From positions 1-64,000 of the forward strand of contig JBBQKG010000002.1 of NCBI GenBank assembly GCA_038326655.1: 64,000 nucleotides of DNA, given 5' to 3'. The position numbers were made by a program, and so were the translations under genes. Each line of letters starts with the position of its first letter. The first letter of the stretch is position 1. Below are positions 49,637 to 57,407 of the stretch, piece after piece. The notes beneath the pieces were generated by a model that saw only the letters and a program-made list of their open reading frames with translations, was not told where the DNA came from and made no database searches. The DNA is from JBBQKG01 sp038326655 (GTDB taxonomy: Bacteria > Actinomycetota > Thermoleophilia > Solirubrobacterales > JBBDJG01).

Positions 49637-50145
49637 ATGATGAGCGCGTCCTCGTTGTTGTCGTGGTAGTACCGGCGCCGCACGCCCGCACCGCGGAACC
49701 CGAACGACTCGTACATCCCGATCGCCTCCGAGTTCGAGACGCGCACCTCGAGCGTGTAGCGCTCGTCTTCGCCGGCCGTCCCGAGCAGGTGCTGGAGCAT
49801 CTGGGAGCCGATGCCGAGGCGCCGCCGGTCGAGATCGACGGCGATGTTCATCAGATGCCAGACGGTGTGGTAGCGCGAGCAAACCAGGTATCCGGCGAGC
49901 TCGCCGTCGCAGACCGCTCCCATGCAGATGCTGGTCGGCTTCGAGACCTCGAGCACGAACATCGCGAGCGACCACGGCGCCGGGAAGGCGCGGCGCTCGA
50001 TCGCGATCACGTCGGGCAGGTCGCCGTAGGCGAGCCGGCGGACCTCGACCGGCAAGCGCTGCGTGGAGCGCTCGGGCAGGCGAGCATGTCGCGCACGCGC
50101 CCGTCCTGTGCCGGTTTCAATCGTTGCGCCTGTTGATCTCTGCAT
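49615..50145 (-). CDS. rimI: GNAT acetyltransferase, RimI-like
   Basis: A protein of up to 176 residues with the GNAT fold. The acetyl-CoA motif is RRRLGIGSQMLQHLL and the C-terminal motif MYESFGFRGAGVRRRYY with DALIMW, as in RimI, which acetylates the N-terminus of ribosomal protein S18. ATG 50145 would overlap tsaB by 29 bp and adds about 30 basic residues before the conserved VEVRRLAYGDLPDV, so the true start may be later. The order tsaE-tsaB-rimI-tsaD is a widely conserved bacterial arrangement. Confidence 0.88.
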   Translation of the reverse strand: MQRSTGATIETGTGRARARHARLPERSTQRLPVEVRRLAYGDLPDVIAIERRAFPAPWSLAMFVLEVSKPTSICMGAVCDGELAGYLVCSRYHTVWHLMNIAVDLDRRRLGIGSQMLQHLLGTAGEDERYTLEVRVSNSEAIGMYESFGFRGAGVRRRYYHDNNEDALIMWRTREA

Positions 50146-50824
50146 CCGGGAGCCTCACGTACACCGGTGTGACCCTGTCGGGCGGCATCGGGTCGACGGT
50201 CTCCGCCAGGCGGCACACATGCAGGGCGTTCACGGCGTGAAGCCCGGAGTCCGCCGGCGGGACGATCGCCCCCGCCGCCTCGAGGTCCGTGCGTGATTCT
50301 AGCGCCCAGTCTCCCGCCGCCAATGGGGCTTCGCCGCCCTCTGCAAGCTTCGCGACCAGCTCATCGCGCCCGATCGCGAGCGGGCCCCATTCCGGCTTCG
50401 CGAGACGCCCCGGCCGGTAGAGCGCCGCAAACACCTGCCTCCGCCGCGCATCGATCAGCGGCAGCAGCGGGCACCCGGTCCGCGCCCCCTCGGCCTCCAG
50501 CCCGGCGGCCAACGCGGCGAGCGACGACACCGGCCTCACGGCGATCCCGAGCGCATGGGCGAGCGCGCGCGCCGTGGCGACGCCGATGCGCAGCCCCGTG
50601 AAGGTGCCGGGTCCGACACCGACCGCAAGCGTGCGCACGTCATCCCACCCGACGGACGCCTCGTCGAGCAGCGCGGCAAGCGCGGGCAACAGCTCCGCCG
50701 AGTGCTCCGGGGGCCCGAGCAGCCGATCCGCGCTGGGCGCGGGGGTGACGAAGGAGCGGCCGTCCGGAAGCAGCACGCACGCTGCCGTGACGGGCATCGA
50801 GGTGTCGAACCCGACGGTCGTCAT
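50117..50824 (-). CDS. tsaB: tRNA threonylcarbamoyladenosine complex subunit TsaB
   Basis: A 235-residue TsaB. It is an inactive TsaD paralogue that scaffolds the t6A complex. Start FDTSMPVTAACVLL, then VGVGPGTFTGLRIGVATARALA, the most conserved segment, and LPLIDARRRQVFAALY. ATG 50824 overlaps tsaE by 4 bp. It has no HxxxH metal pair, as expected. The middle differs from textbook TsaB only by Ala-rich stretches typical of the host composition. Confidence 0.93.
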   Translation of the reverse strand: MTTVGFDTSMPVTAACVLLPDGRSFVTPAPSADRLLGPPEHSAELLPALAALLDEASVGWDDVRTLAVGVGPGTFTGLRIGVATARALAHALGIAVRPVSSLAALAAGLEAEGARTGCPLLPLIDARRRQVFAALYRPGRLAKPEWGPLAIGRDELVAKLAEGGEAPLAAGDWALESRTDLEAAGAIVPPADSGLHAVNALHVCRLAETVDPMPPDRVTPVYVRLPDAEINRRND

Positions 50825-51282
50825 CCCGGCAGTCGCGACAGGAGGGGTGCGCCCGCCTCGACCTCGATTCGCCTCCGGTCCCCGCCCCGGTGCTCCAGCC
50901 TGACGTCGAGCGCGACCCGCTCCGGCTCGAGCAGCGGCGCGGCGGCGCCGGGCCATTCCACGAACGTGATCCCCCCTCCCCCCGGTTCCAGGTATTCCGC
51001 GAGCAGCCCCGGGTCCTCGCCCGCGAGGCTCTCGAGCCGGAAGAGGTCGAGGTGCGCGACCGGCACCCTTCCGGCGTACAGCTGCCCGATCGTGAACGAA
51101 GGGCTCGTGACGCGGTCATGGACGCCGAGCGCCCGGCAGGCCCCGCGCACCCAGGTCGTCTTGCCCGTGCCGACGTCGCCCGAGATCAGGACCACGTCGC
51201 CCGGCGCGAGCTCGGCTGCGAGCAGCGCCGCAACCCGCTCCGTGGCGGACGCAGCGTCGGTCTCGAACGTGACGATCGGCAC
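50821..51282 (-). CDS. tsaE: tRNA threonylcarbamoyladenosine biosynthesis ATPase TsaE
   Basis: A 153-residue P-loop ATPase. The P-loop is LISGDVGTGKTTWVRG, then VTSPSFTIGQLY, HLDLFRLES and ITFVEWPGA with the Glu/Trp signature of TsaE. GTG 51282 is chosen since the conserved part starts 15 residues on. TsaE drives turnover of the TsaB-TsaD complex. It overlaps tsaB by 4 bp and lies 28 bp after the uracil-DNA glycosylase gene. Confidence 0.94.
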   Translation of the reverse strand: MPIVTFETDAASATERVAALLAAELAPGDVVLISGDVGTGKTTWVRGACRALGVHDRVTSPSFTIGQLYAGRVPVAHLDLFRLESLAGEDPGLLAEYLEPGGGGITFVEWPGAAAPLLEPERVALDVRLEHRGGDRRRIEVEAGAPLLSRLPG

Positions 51283-51310
51283 GGCGCCGAGCTTAGGGCC
51301 TGGTGGTGGC

Positions 51311-51994
51311 CTACCCGAAGAGGCCGAGCTGGTCGGGCTCGCCGCCGACGGCGACCAGCTCGGGCTCCGGCTGAGGCTCGGGCTCCGGCTCGCGGAAGCC
51401 CGGAAGCGCCTCCGCGAGCAGCCGCGGCAGCGCCTCGAAGTCCCGGCGGAGCTGATCCAGCATCGCCGGTGTCCGCAGCGCGGCGGCGGGATGGAAGATC
51501 GGGTAGAGGAAGACCGGCCGGTCGCCGATCTCGTGCGCCTGCGCAACCCCCCGGACGCGTGTGATGCCCTGCTGGGACCCCGAGAGCAGCTTGGTCGCGA
51601 AGTTGCCGAGCGTGCAGACGACGCGTGGCTCGATCAGCTCGATCTGCGCGGTCAGGTGGCCCCGGCAGGCCTCGATCTCGGCCGGCAGCGGGTCACGGTT
51701 CCCCGGCGGGCGGCACTTGAGCACGTTCGCGATGAAGCAGTCTGCGCGGCTGAGGCCGATCTCCTCGAGCAGCTGGTCGAGGAGCTTCCCCGCCCTGCCC
51801 ACGAACGGCTTGCCCTGCTGATCCTCGTGGAAGCCAGGGGCCTCGCCCACGAACATGAGGTCGGCGTCGGCGTTCCCGGTGCCGAAGACGACCGTCGTCC
51901 TGCCGTCCGCCAATGGGCATTTCCGGCAATCCTGGAGCTCGCGATAGAGCGTGACCAGCCGCGCTCGCCTGGCCGCCGCGTCAGTGGCAGCCAC
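51311..51994 (-). CDS. Uracil-DNA glycosylase, family 4 (Fe-S type)
   Basis: About 227 residues. Motif 1 is GEAPGFHED with GKPFVGRAGKLL, and motif 2 HPAAALRTP. The four Cys for the 4Fe-4S cluster are C-RK-C near the start (ELQDCRKCPLA), C in NVLKCRPPGN and C in RVVCTLGNF. This is the family 4 (UDGa-type) enzyme, removing uracil from DNA. GTG 51994 is preferred for GGGGG five bases before; GTG 52006 is possible. It overlaps the end of the zinc-ribbon gene. A Glu/Pro-rich tail with a terminal QLGLFG motif is seen, which resembles a sliding-clamp-binding peptide. Confidence 0.92.
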   Translation of the reverse strand: MAATDAAARRARLVTLYRELQDCRKCPLADGRTTVVFGTGNADADLMFVGEAPGFHEDQQGKPFVGRAGKLLDQLLEEIGLSRADCFIANVLKCRPPGNRDPLPAEIEACRGHLTAQIELIEPRVVCTLGNFATKLLSGSQQGITRVRGVAQAHEIGDRPVFLYPIFHPAAALRTPAMLDQLRRDFEALPRLLAEALPGFREPEPEPQPEPELVAVGGEPDQLGLFG

Positions 51995-52223
51995 AGGCGC
52001 CCCCACAGCATCCACCGCCGCCGGCCCCGGGCCTCTCGAATGCCGACGCAAGCCCCTCGCCCTTTGCAGCCACGGACCTGACCGCGAACGCGGACATGAG
52101 CCGCGCCGTGTGCGGCGAGCCGCAATCAGGGCAGGGCGCGGAGGAACCAGGGGAGCCGTTGACCTTCACCAGCTCCTCGAAGCGGCGGTCGCAGCTGCGG
52201 CACTCGAACTCGTAGATCGGCAA
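51981..52223 (-). CDS. FmdB-family zinc ribbon protein
   Basis: An 80-residue protein. The N-terminal half is the FmdB-type ribbon MPIYEFECRSCDRRFEELV with C-PD-C later (APCPDCGS), a four-Cys zinc site. The end is Gly/Cys-rich (GGGGCCGGACGCH), also common in this family. It leads the run fmdB-udg-tsaE-tsaB-rimI-tsaD. A -35-like TTGACA lies upstream. It is a putative regulatory protein of unknown target. Confidence 0.85.
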   Translation of the reverse strand: MPIYEFECRSCDRRFEELVKVNGSPGSSAPCPDCGSPHTARLMSAFAVRSVAAKGEGLASAFERPGAGGGGCCGGACGCH

Positions 52224-52253
52224 CTCGATGAATGATGCTAGGAACGCCTACGG

Positions 52254-52283
52254 ATAGAACGGTAGCGTCTGACGGAGTGTCAA
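52254..52283 (-). promoter_or_regulatory. Candidate promoter for the fmdB-udg-tsa run
   Basis: On the minus strand a perfect TTGACA (52278-52283) is followed, 18 bases on, by TTCTAT (52254-52259), about 31 bases before the fmdB start codon. On the plus strand a TATAGT at 52301-52306 could serve panC. The -35 match is strong, the -10 match weak. Confidence 0.4.
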
Positions 52284-52449
52284 AACGCCCGGTTCGAAGG
52301 TATAGTTGTGATTGACGCCTGCTCCGGCCGAAGGCCGTCACCCTCGTGGGACGGACCGGAGGCGCGACGGGGACGGGCGGATCATCGGAAAACCGTCTGG
52401 TATCTCGATGCGGGAACTGGAACGGCGCGAGCGCCACACCAACGGCTTC

Positions 52450-53364
52450 ATGCCTGACTCCCAGGCCAGGGCGATCACCCTTGTCCGCACAGTCGAGGTC
52501 CTTCGCCGCACGCTCGAAGGCCCGCGCCGGCGAGGCCTCACGATCGGGCTCGTCCCCACGATGGGAGCTTTCCACGAGGGGCACCTGGGCCTGATGCGGG
52601 CCGCGCGGGCGGCATGCGACGTGGTCGTGGTCAGCCTGTTCGTGAACCCCGCGCAGTTCGCCGCCGGCGAGGACCTCGAGGCCTATCCGCGCGACGAGGG
52701 TCGCGACTTCGGGCTCGCCGAGCGCGAGGGGGTCGACGTCGTGTTCGCGCCCTCGGTGCCAGAGGTGTATCCGGACGGATTCGGCACCACGGTCGAGGTG
52801 AGCGGTCTCGCCGACGTGCTCTGCGGGGCGCCCTCGAGCCGCGGCCGCGCGCACTTCGACGGCGTCGCGACGGTGGTCGCAAAGCTCTTCGGCATGTGCA
52901 CCCCCGACGTCGCCTACTTCGGTCAGAAGGACTTCCAGCAGACGCTTGTGATCAAGCGGCTGGTCCGCGACCTCGACCTGCCCGTGCGCATCGAGGTCTG
53001 CCCGACAGCGCGCGACCACGACGGTCTCGCGCTGAGCTCGCGCAACGCCTACCTCTCTCCTGTCGAGCGCGGGCGCGCGCTTGCCCTGAAGCGGGCGCTC
53101 GACGCCGCCGCCGGCGCGATCGAGCGCGGTGGCCGCCGCGAGGAGGCGCTGGGCGCCGCCCGCGAAGAGCTGGGGGCGGCCGGCGTCGCGCCCGAGTATG
53201 TCGAGCTGCTGCGCGCCACCGACCTTCGCCTGCCGGGCTGGCAACCGGGCGAGCAGATCGTGGTCGCCGTCGCAGCGACGATCGGCCGCGCACGCCTGAT
53301 CGACAACGTCGTCCTGAAGCTTCCGGCACAACTGTCTGACCCCGTCGCGACCAACGTCAGCTAG
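52450..53364 (+). CDS. panC: Pantoate--beta-alanine ligase
   Basis: The enzyme that joins pantoate and beta-alanine with ATP to give pantothenate. About 304 residues from ATG 52450. Motifs are LVPTMGAFHEGHLGLM (ATP-binding HxGH-like), SLFVNPAQFAAGEDLEAYPR, GRAHFDGVATVVAKLF, YFGQKDFQQTLVI and LALSSRNAYLS (KMSKS-like). An in-frame ATG at 52408 and a TTG at 52312 would add a basic, unconserved lead; neither has a ribosome site, so the start is uncertain. It is followed 13 bp later by panD. Confidence 0.94.
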   Translation: MPDSQARAITLVRTVEVLRRTLEGPRRRGLTIGLVPTMGAFHEGHLGLMRAARAACDVVVVSLFVNPAQFAAGEDLEAYPRDEGRDFGLAEREGVDVVFAPSVPEVYPDGFGTTVEVSGLADVLCGAPSSRGRAHFDGVATVVAKLFGMCTPDVAYFGQKDFQQTLVIKRLVRDLDLPVRIEVCPTARDHDGLALSSRNAYLSPVERGRALALKRALDAAAGAIERGGRREEALGAAREELGAAGVAPEYVELLRATDLRLPGWQPGEQIVVAVAATIGRARLIDNVVLKLPAQLSDPVATNVS

Positions 53365-53377
53365 GAGGATCGCCGCC

Positions 53378-53764
53378 ATGCAAAGACAGATGCTCAAGTC
53401 GAAGATCCATCGAGCGACCGTCACCGACTGCAACCTGCACTACGCCGGCAGCATCACGATCGACTCCGAGCTGATGGAGGAGGCTGACCTCCTTCCCCAC
53501 GAGCACGTGCACGTGCTGGACGTCGACAACGGCGGCCGCTTCGAGACGTACGTGATCGAGGGCCGCTACGGCGCGCGGGAGATGTGCGTGAACGGGGCCG
53601 CGGCGCGGCTCGTCCAGCCGGGGGACCGCGTGATCGTCGTGTCCTACGGCTCCTACTCCGAGCGCGAGCTGGCGCTCCACGAGCCCCGCGTCGTGCACGT
53701 CGACGAGGACAACCGGATCCTACGCGTGGACGCCGACCCGGCCGCGATCGCGGCCCAACCCTAG
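53378..53764 (+). CDS. panD: Aspartate 1-decarboxylase
   Basis: A 128-residue pyruvoyl enzyme that makes beta-alanine from aspartate. The self-processing site Gly24-Ser25 is in LHYAGSITID; Lys9 in MLKSKIHRATVT, and later NGAAARLVQPGDRVIVVSY, are conserved. A strong AGGAGG lies before ATG 53378. It supplies the beta-alanine used by PanC, and panB for the other half follows ten bases on. Length and all key residues are normal. Confidence 0.97.
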   Translation: MQRQMLKSKIHRATVTDCNLHYAGSITIDSELMEEADLLPHEHVHVLDVDNGGRFETYVIEGRYGAREMCVNGAAARLVQPGDRVIVVSYGSYSERELALHEPRVVHVDEDNRILRVDADPAAIAAQP

Positions 53765-53773
53765 GAGACACCG

Positions 53774-54721
53774 ATGAGCACCGAGCCTCGCGTACCAGAC
53801 GCCCCGCCCCACGACCGCCAGCCCGTCACGCTGCCGCGACTCGCGGAGATGAAGGAGCTGGGCGAGCCGATCGTGATGATCACCGCCTACGACTATCCGA
53901 GCGCCCAGGTGGCAGAGGAGGCGGGCGTCGACGTCGTGCTCGTCGGAGACTCCGCCGCCAACGTCGTGCTCGGGTACGAGAAGACGGTGTCGATCTCACT
54001 CGAGGAGATGCTGATGCTGGCGCAGGCGGTCCGTCGCGGCGCCCGCACTCCCCTGATCGTAGGCGACCTTCCGTTCGGCTCCTACCAGGTGTCCGACGCG
54101 CAGGCGGTCGAGTCGGCTGTGCGCTTCGTGAAGGAGGCCGGCTGCGATGCCGTGAAGATCGAGATGGCCGGCATCGCGGGCGGCCTGACCGACAAGCGCG
54201 AGAGCGTCTCGAGGGCGCGCGCGATCGTCGCCGCCGGCATCCCGGTGATGGGCCACGTCGGGCTCACGCCGCAGAGCGCATCTGCGCTGGGCGGCTTCAA
54301 GGCCCAGGGACGCACGGCCCGCCAGGCGGTGCAGGTCGCCGACGACGCGGTCGCCCTTCAGGACGCGGGCTGCTTCGCAATCGTGTTCGAGGCCGTGCCG
54401 GCGGCCGTCGCGGAGACCGTGATGGATCGGATGCGGATCCCCGTGATCGGGATCGGCGCCGGTCCTTCGACCGACGGGCAGGTGCTCGTCTTCCATGACC
54501 TACTCGGCATGTACGACGGTCACGCACCCCGGTTCACGAAGCGATTCGCGGAGGTCCGCCAGGCCATGGTCGAGGGCGTGCAGGCATACGCGGCCGAGGT
54601 GCGCACGGGCAGGTTCCCCGCCGGTGAGCACACCTACAGCATCGATCCGGGTGAGCTCGAGCGCTTCCGCGAGATCGTCGCCCCGGGCAAGCCCTGGGAC
54701 GCGGCGGACTTCATGAGTTAG
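53774..54721 (+). CDS. panB: 3-methyl-2-oxobutanoate hydroxymethyltransferase
   Basis: A 315-residue (beta/alpha)8 enzyme that adds a hydroxymethyl group from methylene-THF to ketoisovalerate, the first step of pantothenate synthesis. Metal and substrate motifs are MITAYDYPSAQ, VLVGDSAANVVLGYEKT, KIEMAGIAG, MGHVGLTPQS and VIGIGAGPSTDGQVLVFHDLLGM. It follows panD by ten bases with its own AGGAG. panE for ketopantoate reduction is not in the window. Confidence 0.97.
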   Translation: MSTEPRVPDAPPHDRQPVTLPRLAEMKELGEPIVMITAYDYPSAQVAEEAGVDVVLVGDSAANVVLGYEKTVSISLEEMLMLAQAVRRGARTPLIVGDLPFGSYQVSDAQAVESAVRFVKEAGCDAVKIEMAGIAGGLTDKRESVSRARAIVAAGIPVMGHVGLTPQSASALGGFKAQGRTARQAVQVADDAVALQDAGCFAIVFEAVPAAVAETVMDRMRIPVIGIGAGPSTDGQVLVFHDLLGMYDGHAPRFTKRFAEVRQAMVEGVQAYAAEVRTGRFPAGEHTYSIDPGELERFREIVAPGKPWDAADFMS

Positions 54722-54772
54722 ACGGGCAGCCTGATATCCGGAGCTTGAAAGCCCCGCTAGGCTTCCCGCTCC

Positions 54773-55189
54773 ATGGGTGTCCACAGCGCGCAGATCAGGG
54801 TCTCGACGGAGGGCAACGGCGATGTCATCGACATCACCAAGGGCATCCAGGAAGTGGTCGAGACCGCGGGCATCCGGGACGGCATCGTGAACGTGTTCGT
54901 GGCCCACTCGACCGCGGCCGTCACGCTGATGGAGTACGAGCCCGGTGGCGTTCGGGACATGCAGGACCTGATGGACAAGCTCGTGCCGCCCGAGGCGGAG
55001 TACAACCACAACCGCATGGCGGGTGACACCAACGCCCACTCGCACCTGCAGGCGGCGATCGTCGGGCCTTCCGAGACCGCGCCCGTGAAGGACGGGCACC
55101 TCGTCACCGGAACCTGGCAGCAGTTCGTGCTCGTCGACTTCGATGACCATCCCCGGGACCGCACGATCATGGTCCAGGTGCTGAACTGA
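54773..55189 (+). CDS. yjbQ: YjbQ family protein (UPF0047)
   Basis: A 138-residue protein of the UPF0047/YjbQ family, reported to have weak thiamine-phosphate-synthase-like activity. Motifs are NVFVAHSTAAVTLMEYEPG, HNRMAGDTNAHSHLQAAIVGPSE and GTWQQFVLVDFDDHPRDRT, with the conserved His, Glu and Asp residues of its metal site. ATG 54773 lies nine bases after a TAGGCT hexamer and lacks a ribosome site. Its stop overlaps the next gene by 4 bp. Confidence 0.9.
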   Translation: MGVHSAQIRVSTEGNGDVIDITKGIQEVVETAGIRDGIVNVFVAHSTAAVTLMEYEPGGVRDMQDLMDKLVPPEAEYNHNRMAGDTNAHSHLQAAIVGPSETAPVKDGHLVTGTWQQFVLVDFDDHPRDRTIMVQVLN

Positions 55190-55692
55190 TCCCGCTCGAG
55201 ACCGAGCGGCTGCGCCTGGAACCCCTAGCCGAGCAGGACCTTGCCGAAGCGCACGAGGTCTTCCAAAGCAATCCCGAATACCTCGGCTGGACGGAAGGCG
55301 GTGAGTACGGCATCGACGTGCTCCGCCAGGACTGGGAGATGGCGAGCAGCACCGCCGGCCGGGAGATGCTCGCGATCCGCGACCGCGAGGCGCGTGCGAT
55401 CGTCGGCGTGATCGATTACCTCGAGTTCAACGAGCGGGACGGCCATCCGTGGATCGGGCTGCTGATGGTGCACGCCGACCGGCAGCGTGAGGGGATCGCC
55501 GGCGAGGCGATGCTGCGGATCTGCGAGCACGTGAACCTGAGCTGGGCCTCCCCCGTGCGGATCGGCGTGATCGACCACAACCGCGCCGGCCTCGGCCTGG
55601 CGGTGTCGCTCGGCTTCCAGCCATACGGCGAGGCCGAGGAGGACCTCGGCGGCGGCCCGGTGCGACTGGTGCTGATGGAGCGGCGTTTTTGA
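55186..55692 (+). CDS. GNAT N-acetyltransferase with a CTG start
   Basis: A 168-residue acetyltransferase. The start IPLETERLRLEPLAEQDLAEAHEVF is the classic RimJ/RimL-like opening, and ADRQREGIAGEAMLRI is the acetyl-CoA loop. The end is LAVSLGFQPYGEAEE. No ATG, GTG or TTG exists in frame before the conserved start; CTG 55186 overlaps the yjbQ stop as CTGA, so a CTG initiator coupled to yjbQ translation is likely. The substrate is unknown. Confidence 0.78.
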   Translation: MIPLETERLRLEPLAEQDLAEAHEVFQSNPEYLGWTEGGEYGIDVLRQDWEMASSTAGREMLAIRDREARAIVGVIDYLEFNERDGHPWIGLLMVHADRQREGIAGEAMLRICEHVNLSWASPVRIGVIDHNRAGLGLAVSLGFQPYGEAEEDLGGGPVRLVLMERRF

Positions 55693-55722
55693 GACCTGCC
55701 TAACTGCGGCCATCCCGTGCTT

Positions 55723-55814
55723 TCGAAAAAGCAGGCAGGTAAGGGGAGGGCAGCGATCGTCACGCGAAGCAAACGAAACTCCGATCCCTGACCCCGTACC
55801 TGCCCGTTTTTCGA
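55723..55814. terminator. Long imperfect inverted repeat between convergent genes
   Basis: The arm at 55723-55746 (TCGAAAAAGCAGGCAGGT, then AAGGGG) pairs with 55792-55814 (CCCCGTACCTGCCCG, then TTTTTCGA), leaving about 45 bases between that also pair partly (AGGG/CCCT, GATCG/CGATC). Each strand has a T5 run after or within its 3' arm. It sits between the GNAT gene and the acyltransferase and should terminate both. The inner part could be a small structured RNA. Confidence 0.5.
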
Positions 55815-55854
55815 GCCTCATCCGGGGCCCGACGCACGCCCGTTCTCTTGACCT

Positions 55855-56457
55855 CTATCCCGCCCGGAACTGGATCTCGCGGATCACCTTGGCCGGGGCG
55901 CCCGCTGCGATCACGCCACCCGGCAGCTCGCCCGTGACAACGGAGTTCGCCCCCACCACGGTCCGCGCCCCGATCGTCACGCCACCGGTGACCACGCAGT
56001 TCGCGCCGAACCAGCAGTTGTCGCCGATCGTGACCGGGCCCTTGGGGCGCATCCCCTGGTGGGTCACCGGCAGGTCTGGGTCGTCGAAGCGGTGGTCGGC
56101 GTCGGTGAGGAAGCAATGGTTCGCGAACATGCAGTGGCGGCCGATCTCGATCCGCTCCGTGGCCGCGACCATGCAGCCGAGGTTCAGGATCGACCCTTCG
56201 CCGATGCGCATCGTGGCCGTCTCCGGATAGAGGGCAAACCAGCAGCCGGCCTCCACGAGCACCCATGGCTCGACCTCGGCGCGGCCCTCTTCGAGCGCCT
56301 CGAGCAGGTTGCCGACTACGGGGAACCGGACGTAGAAGTCGCCCCGCACCATGTGCGATCGCAGCCTCGCCTTGCGCCAGAGGCGTTCGTTGCGGTCGTA
56401 GTAGCGCCACTTCCACCAGAACAGGCGTGCGTGCTCCCACAACGGCCGCTCGCTCAA
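55855..56457 (-). CDS. Left-handed beta-helix (hexapeptide) acyltransferase
   Basis: A 200-residue acyltransferase with hexapeptide repeats (MRIGEGSILNLGCMVAA, IEIGRHCMFANHCFLTDADHRFDD, VTIGDNCWFGANCVVTGGVTIGARTVVGANSVVTG) and the closing IAAGAPAKVIRE. The catalytic His is in DADHRF. The first 60 residues are basic and helical. TTG 56457 overlaps the agmatinase-like gene by 4 bp. Members acetylate sugars or amines; as third gene of a polyamine operon an amine acceptor is tempting but unproven. Confidence 0.87.
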   Translation of the reverse strand: MSERPLWEHARLFWWKWRYYDRNERLWRKARLRSHMVRGDFYVRFPVVGNLLEALEEGRAEVEPWVLVEAGCWFALYPETATMRIGEGSILNLGCMVAATERIEIGRHCMFANHCFLTDADHRFDDPDLPVTHQGMRPKGPVTIGDNCWFGANCVVTGGVTIGARTVVGANSVVTGELPGGVIAAGAPAKVIREIQFRAG

Positions 56458-57407
56458 CGCCGCCTCGCGAGCGCCGCGAGCGCGAGGAACTCGTAGGCGA
56501 TCGAGGCCGCCAGGATCGCCGTCGTCTGACCCGGCGAGTCGTAGGGCGGCGACACCTCGACCACGTCGAAGCCGCAGAACTCCATTCCCGCAAGCGCGCG
56601 GATCAGTGCCAGCGCCTCGTGGGGGAAGAGGCCGGCGACCTCCGGCGTGCCGGTCGCGGGCGCGAAGCCCGGATCGATCACGTCGATGTCGAAGCTGAAG
56701 AAGGCCGGCGCCTCACCGACGCGGTCGCGCACGCGTTTGGCGTAGTCGGCCGGCGCGATCCTGCGCAGCTCGTCACCCCCGATCAGCTCGAAGCCCAGCT
56801 CGCGCGCCTCGGCGAGGTCGCTCGCGGAGTAGAGCGATCCGCGCATCCCAGCGAGCACCGAGCGCTCCGGGCGCAGGAGCCCTTCCTCGACCGCCCGGCG
56901 AAAAGGCGTGCCGTGGAAGTAGCGCTCGCCGTAGTAGGCGTCCCAGGTGTCGGCGTGGGCGTCGAGCAGCACCAGCGCGACCGGACCGTGGCGGGCGGCG
57001 TGGGCGCGCAGCTCTCCGAGCGCGACCGAGTGATCGCCGCCTAGGACGATCGGGACGACACCGGCCTCGACGACCGGCGTGAGCCGCTCGGCGATCTGGC
57101 CGGCGGTGCGCTCGGCATTCCCGGGCGTGACGTCGAGGTCGCCGAGGTCCGCCACCGACAGCGCCGCGAAGACGTCCACGTCGAGCGGCGGGTGATAGGG
57201 ACGCAGCGCGACCGAGCTGCTGCGAATCGCCTCGGGGCCGAAGCGCGCGCCGGGCCGGTTGCTGGTCGCGGTGTCGAACGGGATCCCGACCACGCCCACA
57301 TCGACGCCGGCTGGATCGGTCACGTGCGGGCACCGCGCAAACGTGCGAATGCCGGTATAGCGCGGTGCCTTCGAGGCGTCGGGGGGGCCGTACCGGGGAG
57401 GCATCAT
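56454..57407 (-). CDS. speB: Agmatinase/ureohydrolase family enzyme
   Basis: A 317-residue ureohydrolase. The two-Mn site is complete: GGDHSVALG, DAHADTWD and SFDIDVIDPGFAPATGTPE. It hydrolyses agmatine or a related guanidine compound to urea and the amine. ATG 57407 overlaps the decarboxylase stop (ATGA). Coupling to an Orn/Lys/Arg-type decarboxylase fits an arginine to agmatine to putrescine route. Without a test, arginase, formiminoglutamase or guanidinobutyrase cannot be excluded. Confidence 0.9.
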   Translation of the reverse strand: MMPPRYGPPDASKAPRYTGIRTFARCPHVTDPAGVDVGVVGIPFDTATSNRPGARFGPEAIRSSSVALRPYHPPLDVDVFAALSVADLGDLDVTPGNAERTAGQIAERLTPVVEAGVVPIVLGGDHSVALGELRAHAARHGPVALVLLDAHADTWDAYYGERYFHGTPFRRAVEEGLLRPERSVLAGMRGSLYSASDLAEARELGFELIGGDELRRIAPADYAKRVRDRVGEAPAFFSFDIDVIDPGFAPATGTPEVAGLFPHEALALIRALAGMEFCGFDVVEVSPPYDSPGQTTAILAASIAYEFLALAALARRR

